Assembly: GCF_004000925.1 (NCBI RefSeq)
Contig: NZ_BIME01000012.1
Location: 62,001 to 126,000, forward strand
DNA length: 64,000 nucleotides
Origin: Paenibacillus illinoisensis NBRC 15959
GTDB taxonomy: Bacteria; Bacillota; Bacilli; Paenibacillales; Paenibacillaceae
Direction: 5' to 3'
This document shows, one piece after another, positions 60,216 to 64,000 of the stretch (positions within the stretch are counted from its first letter, which is position 1; each line of letters begins with the position of its first letter). Made by a program: the position numbers and the translations under genes. Below the pieces are notes generated by a model. That model was not told the origin of the DNA and did no database searches. It saw only the letters and a list, made by a program, of their open reading frames with translations.

Positions 60216-62165
60216 ATGCAAGCGATACATCAACCTATACACACCCAGACACAAGCAGAACAGAACTCCGCGCAGTCACCTAACCCGAACCGTGGACGTA
60301 AACCTAATTTTCGCGCCATGCTCCGGAATAAGGAGATGCAGGCGGCTCTCGGCAGCGGGTTATTAATGCTTGTTGCATGGGGAACTTCACCCTATTTCAA
60401 TGAAATATCCATCATGCTGTACATCGTCTCTTATGCAATCGGAGGATGGACCAAGGCCAAGGAAGGCATGGAGACACTGGTCAAGGACCGTGATCTGGAT
60501 GTCAATCTGCTCATGATTGCTGCATCACTGGGTGCAGCAGCTATTGGATACTGGAATGAAGGCGCGATGCTGATCTTCATTTTTGCGTTAAGTGGTGCTC
60601 TGGAAAGTTATGCGACGGAACGGAGTCATAAGGATATTTCATCGCTGATGGCACTTAAGCCGGAGACAGCACTGCGCATCGAGAATGGACAGATGAACCT
60701 TGTCGCCATTGATGAACTCGTACCGGGCGATCTGCTGCTGGTCAAACCGGGCGAGTTGATACCGGCTGATGGCATCGTGTACCGCGGGAGCTCATTTATC
60801 AATCAGGCCTCCATTACAGGAGAATCCATGCCGGTGGATAAAGCTGAGGGTGACGAGGTTTATGCAGGAACGGTCAATGGAGAAGGTGCTTTGTATGTAG
60901 AGGTAACGAAGTCAGCTGCAGGTTCGCTGTTTGGCAAAATCATTAAGCTGGTCGAAGAGGCACAAGCCGAAGTACCGGATTCACAGCGTTTCATTGAGCG
61001 ATTCGAAGGCATTTACGCACGAGTGGTTGTGGGTGTAACTCTGATGGTTATCGCAGGAGCTCCACTGCTGCTGGGCTGGACCTGGAATGAGGCTTTTTAT
61101 AAAGCGATGGTTTTTCTCGTTGTAGCTTCACCATGTGCACTGGTCTCCTCCATCATGCCAGTCATGCTGTCTGCGATGTCCAGCAGTGCACGTCGCGGTA
61201 TTCTGTTCAAGGGAGGGGCCCATGTGGAGAATATGGCTCAGACCCGGGTCGTGGCTTTTGATAAAACAGGGACATTGACCATGGGTAATCCCCAAGTCAC
61301 AGATATATTAACAGCCGAGGGTGTGAATCGCGCCGAACTGCTGTCTGCAGCTGCTGCCATTGAGAACTTGTCCATGCACCCGCTGGCTCGAGCCATTGTA
61401 GATCAGGCAGTGCGTGAAGGTATTGTGACGCAAGAAGCCGAACGGGTACAAACGCTGACAGGTTGGGGGATTGAAGGGTACGTACACGGTGTTCTCTGGA
61501 AGATTGGGAAAACGAATGAAATACACTTGGATACCCATCCACACTGGCACGACGAACGTGCCCGACTTGAGCGTGAAGGCAAAACGGTATCCATCGTGAT
61601 GGCGGATAACCATTTTGCTGGCCTGATCGCCATGCGGGATACCGTTCGTCCACAAGCCGCAGCAGCAGTGAAGAAGCTGGAGGATATGGGCGTGAAGGTG
61701 GCCATGCTGACAGGTGACCGGGCCAAATCTGCAGCTGTGATTGCACGGGAAACAGAAGTAAGTCTCGTCTATGCCGATCTGCTTCCCGAAGATAAAGTGA
61801 AACAGGTACAGGCATTACGTCAAGAGTACGGACAGGTGCTCATGGTTGGTGATGGTGTTAATGACGCGCCTGCACTTGCAGCAGCTACTGTGGGTATGGG
61901 CATGGGAATGTCGGGGAGCGGGACAGCGCTGGAGGTAGCTGATGTGGTGCTCATGAATGATAACATTGAGGGAATTGCCTGGGTGATTGAGCAGGCACGA
62001 AGAGCACAACGGACGGTGAAGCAGAATATGTTTTTTGCCATTACGGTTATTCTGGCACTGATTGCGGGGAATTTTCTGCAAGGTGTTGCATTGCCGCTGG
62101 GGGTTGTTGGGCATGAGGGCAGCACGATTCTGGTTATACTCAATGGTCTAAGACTGCTGCGCTGA
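60216..62165 (+). CDS. P1B-4 metal-efflux P-type ATPase (PfeT/ZosA-like)
   Basis: The start at 60216 has GAAAGGA about 11 nt upstream; 649 aa. No N-terminal HMA domain. TM motif SPCALVSS (rather than CPC), phosphorylation D349 in DKTGTLT, SMHPLA, GDGVNDAPAL and the C-terminal VGHEGST motif together define the P1B-4 group (Fe2+/Zn2+/Co2+ exporters, including B. subtilis PfeT). The Fur-like box upstream and the convergent ZIP gene support a role in iron or zinc balance. Confidence 0.9.
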   Translation: MQAIHQPIHTQTQAEQNSAQSPNPNRGRKPNFRAMLRNKEMQAALGSGLLMLVAWGTSPYFNEISIMLYIVSYAIGGWTKAKEGMETLVKDRDLDVNLLMIAASLGAAAIGYWNEGAMLIFIFALSGALESYATERSHKDISSLMALKPETALRIENGQMNLVAIDELVPGDLLLVKPGELIPADGIVYRGSSFINQASITGESMPVDKAEGDEVYAGTVNGEGALYVEVTKSAAGSLFGKIIKLVEEAQAEVPDSQRFIERFEGIYARVVVGVTLMVIAGAPLLLGWTWNEAFYKAMVFLVVASPCALVSSIMPVMLSAMSSSARRGILFKGGAHVENMAQTRVVAFDKTGTLTMGNPQVTDILTAEGVNRAELLSAAAAIENLSMHPLARAIVDQAVREGIVTQEAERVQTLTGWGIEGYVHGVLWKIGKTNEIHLDTHPHWHDERARLEREGKTVSIVMADNHFAGLIAMRDTVRPQAAAAVKKLEDMGVKVAMLTGDRAKSAAVIARETEVSLVYADLLPEDKVKQVQALRQEYGQVLMVGDGVNDAPALAAATVGMGMGMSGSGTALEVADVVLMNDNIEGIAWVIEQARRAQRTVKQNMFFAITVILALIAGNFLQGVALPLGVVGHEGSTILVILNGLRLLR

Positions 62166-62273
62166 TGATTTGGAGAATAAACCCGTAGGAACCGTCCTAC
62201 GCATCCTGATAGGACGTATTCAGTTAACCTTACAGAGGCTCCCAGTAAATTCATGTAATCTTCATTTGTGACC

Positions 62274-62319
62274 AAAAAAAGAACCTGCAGGGCAGAATGA
62301 TCTGTCCTTAGGTTCTTTG
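62274..62319 (-). terminator. Terminator between ATPase and ZIP genes
   Basis: AAAGAACCT and AGGTTCTTT arms with an inner GGCAGA/TCTGTC stem. The T-run lies on the leftward side, so it ends the ZIP gene; it may also work for the + gene. Confidence 0.8.
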
Positions 62320-62350
62320 GGATGTACGTTTATTTACGGAAAAGTCTTGC

Positions 62351-63082
62351 TTAGAATAGTTCAGTCAAACCAATCATCGTAATGAGTCCTAGCAAAAATG
62401 AAACGGTAGCCACACGTGCATTGCCGTCGCCGTGACTTTCGGGAATCAGCTCCTTGTATACGATGAACATCATCGCACCTGCCGCAAATGCAAGACCATA
62501 TGGCACGAGTCCTGCCACGAGACTGCTGAGTGTGTAGCCAATCATGGCCGTGATAATTTCGACGGCTCCTGTCAGGGTAGCGATCCCAAGTGCCTTGAAT
62601 CGGCCGATGTTCTGGTTCACGAGAAAGAGAGCGACCAGAAACCCTTCGGGAGCATTCTGTAATCCGATCGAAAAGGCAATGAGATTGCCAAGACTGGCAT
62701 CGGTACTGGCATAACTGACACCTACAGATAAGCCTTCAGGCAGGTTATGCATGGTGATGGCTGCAATAATCATGAAGGCTTTGGCTTCAATTTTAAATGG
62801 CATCTTCTCCGGATTCTCAAGATCCACATGAGGGATCTTCATTTCGAGTACCAGCAAAACCATGCTGCCGAGCATAATACCGAGAGCAAGTACGAAAAGG
62901 TTCGACTGCCCCAGCGCTTCGGGAATGAGATTGTACACCGAGGCTGAGGTCATAATACCTGCTGCGTAAGCAAGCAAGATATCACGCAGACGGTGCGTTA
63001 CTTTTCGCATAAATAGAATAGGTACGGCCCCAAGGCCGGTAGACATGGCTGAGATAAAGCTGCCAATGAGTGCATCGTTCAT
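62351..63082 (-). CDS. ZIP family metal transporter
   Basis: The ATG at 63082 follows AGGAGGG (11 nt spacing); 243 aa with eight TM helices. Metal-site helices contain HNLPEGLSVGVSYA and QNAPEGFLVALFL, the ZIP signature pair. It imports divalent cations such as Zn2+, Fe2+ or Mn2+. It converges on the efflux ATPase gene. A PerR/Fur-like box lies 90 bp upstream. Confidence 0.93.
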   Translation of the reverse strand: MNDALIGSFISAMSTGLGAVPILFMRKVTHRLRDILLAYAAGIMTSASVYNLIPEALGQSNLFVLALGIMLGSMVLLVLEMKIPHVDLENPEKMPFKIEAKAFMIIAAITMHNLPEGLSVGVSYASTDASLGNLIAFSIGLQNAPEGFLVALFLVNQNIGRFKALGIATLTGAVEIITAMIGYTLSSLVAGLVPYGLAFAAGAMMFIVYKELIPESHGDGNARVATVSFLLGLITMIGLTELF

Positions 63083-63171
63083 GCTTCCATTTTCCCTCCT
63101 GATGAAGACTTCTTCATAATCGCTGCCGAGCATTGACACCGTAGTTAAAAGAGATCATAATGAACAACAGA

Positions 63172-63186
63172 TTAGAATGATTATAA
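63172..63186. promoter_or_regulatory. PerR/Fur-type box between the ZIP gene and trxB
   Basis: TTAGAATGATTATAA matches the PerR box TTATAATNATTATAA at all but one position. It overlaps a minus-strand TATAAT-like -10 for the ZIP gene and is about 150 bp upstream of trxB. Confidence 0.65.
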
Positions 63187-63338
63187 ATTAGAATTCCATT
63201 TCTGCATAGGGCAATTGTCATATTGGGCAGGTCTTGTGGACATGATTTAGGCTTATATCGATCTAGTGTATGCAAGGGCATTTGCTTTTGATGCTAGTGA
63301 GCCCAACCTTTTTGCAGAACTCGGGGGAGGAACTATAC

Positions 63339-64000
63339 ATGTATAAATCCATTATTATCGGAACAGGCCCAGCAGGGCTGACAGCAGCAATCTATCTGGC
63401 TCGTGCCAACCTTAACCCACTGGTTATCGAAGGACCACAACCTGGTGGCCAACTGACAACAACAACGGAAGTGGAGAACTTCCCAGGTTTCCCTGATGGC
63501 ATTATGGGCCCTGAACTGATGGATAACATGCGTAAACAAGCAGAACGTTTTGGCGCTGAATTCCGCACAGGCTGGGTAAACAACGTCGATATGAGCGAAC
63601 GTCCTTTCAAAATTCAGGTTGAGGGCATGGGTGAACTGGTATCGGAAACCTTAATCCTGTCTACTGGTGCATCTGCTAAATACCTTGGTATTCCTGGAGA
63701 AGAAACAAACGTGGGCCGCGGTGTCAGCACTTGCGCAACATGTGACGGATTCTTCTTCCGCAATAAAGAAATCATCGTTATCGGTGGAGGCGACTCTGCA
63801 CTGGAAGAAGCAAGTTTCCTGTCCCGTTTCGGTTCCAAAGTAACCTTGGTACACCGTCGTGAGGAGCTGCGCGGATCCAAAATCATGCAAGACCGTGCAC
63901 GCAGCAACGAAAAAGTGGAAATGGCTCTGAACCGTACGCCGATCGAAGTCATTGCTGGTGATCATGGGGTAACTGGACTGAAAGTGTTGAACAACGCAAC
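63339..64000 (+). CDS. trxB: Thioredoxin reductase (5' part, runs off the window)
   Basis: The ATG at 63339 follows GGGGGAGG; 220 complete codons are visible and the frame is still open at the window end. FAD motif IIGTGPAGLTAAIYLAR, redox-active C132-A-T-C135 in STCATCDGFFF, NADPH motif IGGGDSALEEA and HRREELR. It reduces thioredoxin with NADPH. Confidence 0.95.
   Translation, partial: MYKSIIIGTGPAGLTAAIYLARANLNPLVIEGPQPGGQLTTTTEVENFPGFPDGIMGPELMDNMRKQAERFGAEFRTGWVNNVDMSERPFKIQVEGMGELVSETLILSTGASAKYLGIPGEETNVGRGVSTCATCDGFFFRNKEIIVIGGGDSALEEASFLSRFGSKVTLVHRREELRGSKIMQDRARSNEKVEMALNRTPIEVIAGDHGVTGLKVLNNA

Noticed and set aside
1..64000. CRISPR arrays, tRNA or rRNA genes, transposases, prophage or att sites
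   Set aside because: No regularly spaced repeats, no cloverleaf or rRNA-like sequence and no integrase or transposase motifs were found by reading both strands.

Overview
The window looks like chromosomal DNA of a Paenibacillus species. Evidence: strong AGGAGG-type ribosome binding sites, many stem-loop plus T-run terminators, copper-amine-oxidase-N (stalk) secreted proteins, LplB/YtcP-type sugar permeases next to a YesM/YesN-type two-component pair, a QoxABCD quinol oxidase, Bacillus-type PdxK, PssA, UppP and TrxB, and LacI/CcpA-type operators. No rRNA, tRNA, CRISPR array, transposase or prophage was seen. The species call is an inference.

Layout. 1-6.4 kb: end of an unknown gene, an orphan WXG100 protein, two secreted stalk-domain proteins with internal duplications, an APH-fold kinase, a BdbC-like thiol oxidase and a YtkA-like lipoprotein. 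6.6-12 kb: PAF-acetylhydrolase-like esterase plus MerR regulator, then a leftward operon of a three-gene ABC-2 exporter and an AspA/AstE-like zinc hydrolase. 12-21.2 kb: DegV; RR-HK-ABC-permease module resembling ycbLMNO; pdxK; a second two-component system followed by pssA and a short DedA protein. 21.3-31 kb: Na+/H+ antiporter with a structured leader, DUF420/CtaM-like protein, gpmA, a 55-aa protein, aldo/keto reductase, thioredoxin, uppP, TetR, polar amino-acid ABC transporter and OsmC.

31.3-50 kb is a carbohydrate-uptake island: LytS/YesM kinase, YesN regulator, GH2, two permeases, three closely related solute-binding lipoproteins, GH95 and GH1. No ATPase is encoded here, so the permeases probably use a shared MsmX-type ATPase encoded elsewhere. 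The transcription units carry recurring palindromic operators. Three promoters (for the second and third binding proteins and for GH95) have the same architecture: a 17-bp spacer and a 14-bp operator starting 6-8 bp after the -10. A fourth operator of the same kind lies in front of a small membrane protein at 50.3 kb. Binding-protein genes 2 and 3 share an identical 125-bp tract, which suggests gene conversion.

50.3-64 kb: qoxABCD, whose subunit II has lost its lipobox cysteine; a kduI-deoR-kduD-isomerase operon for hexuronate (pectin) catabolism with 10-bp-phased repeats in front; metY; a P1B-4 metal-efflux ATPase behind a Fur-like box and a strong hairpin; a convergent ZIP transporter behind a PerR/Fur-like box; and the first 220 codons of trxB, which runs off the end.

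The most novel signals are regulatory: the island's shared operators, the antiporter leader with mutually exclusive hairpins, the Fur-box and hairpin arrangement before the metal ATPase, and the phased repeats before kduI. All are sequence-based predictions.
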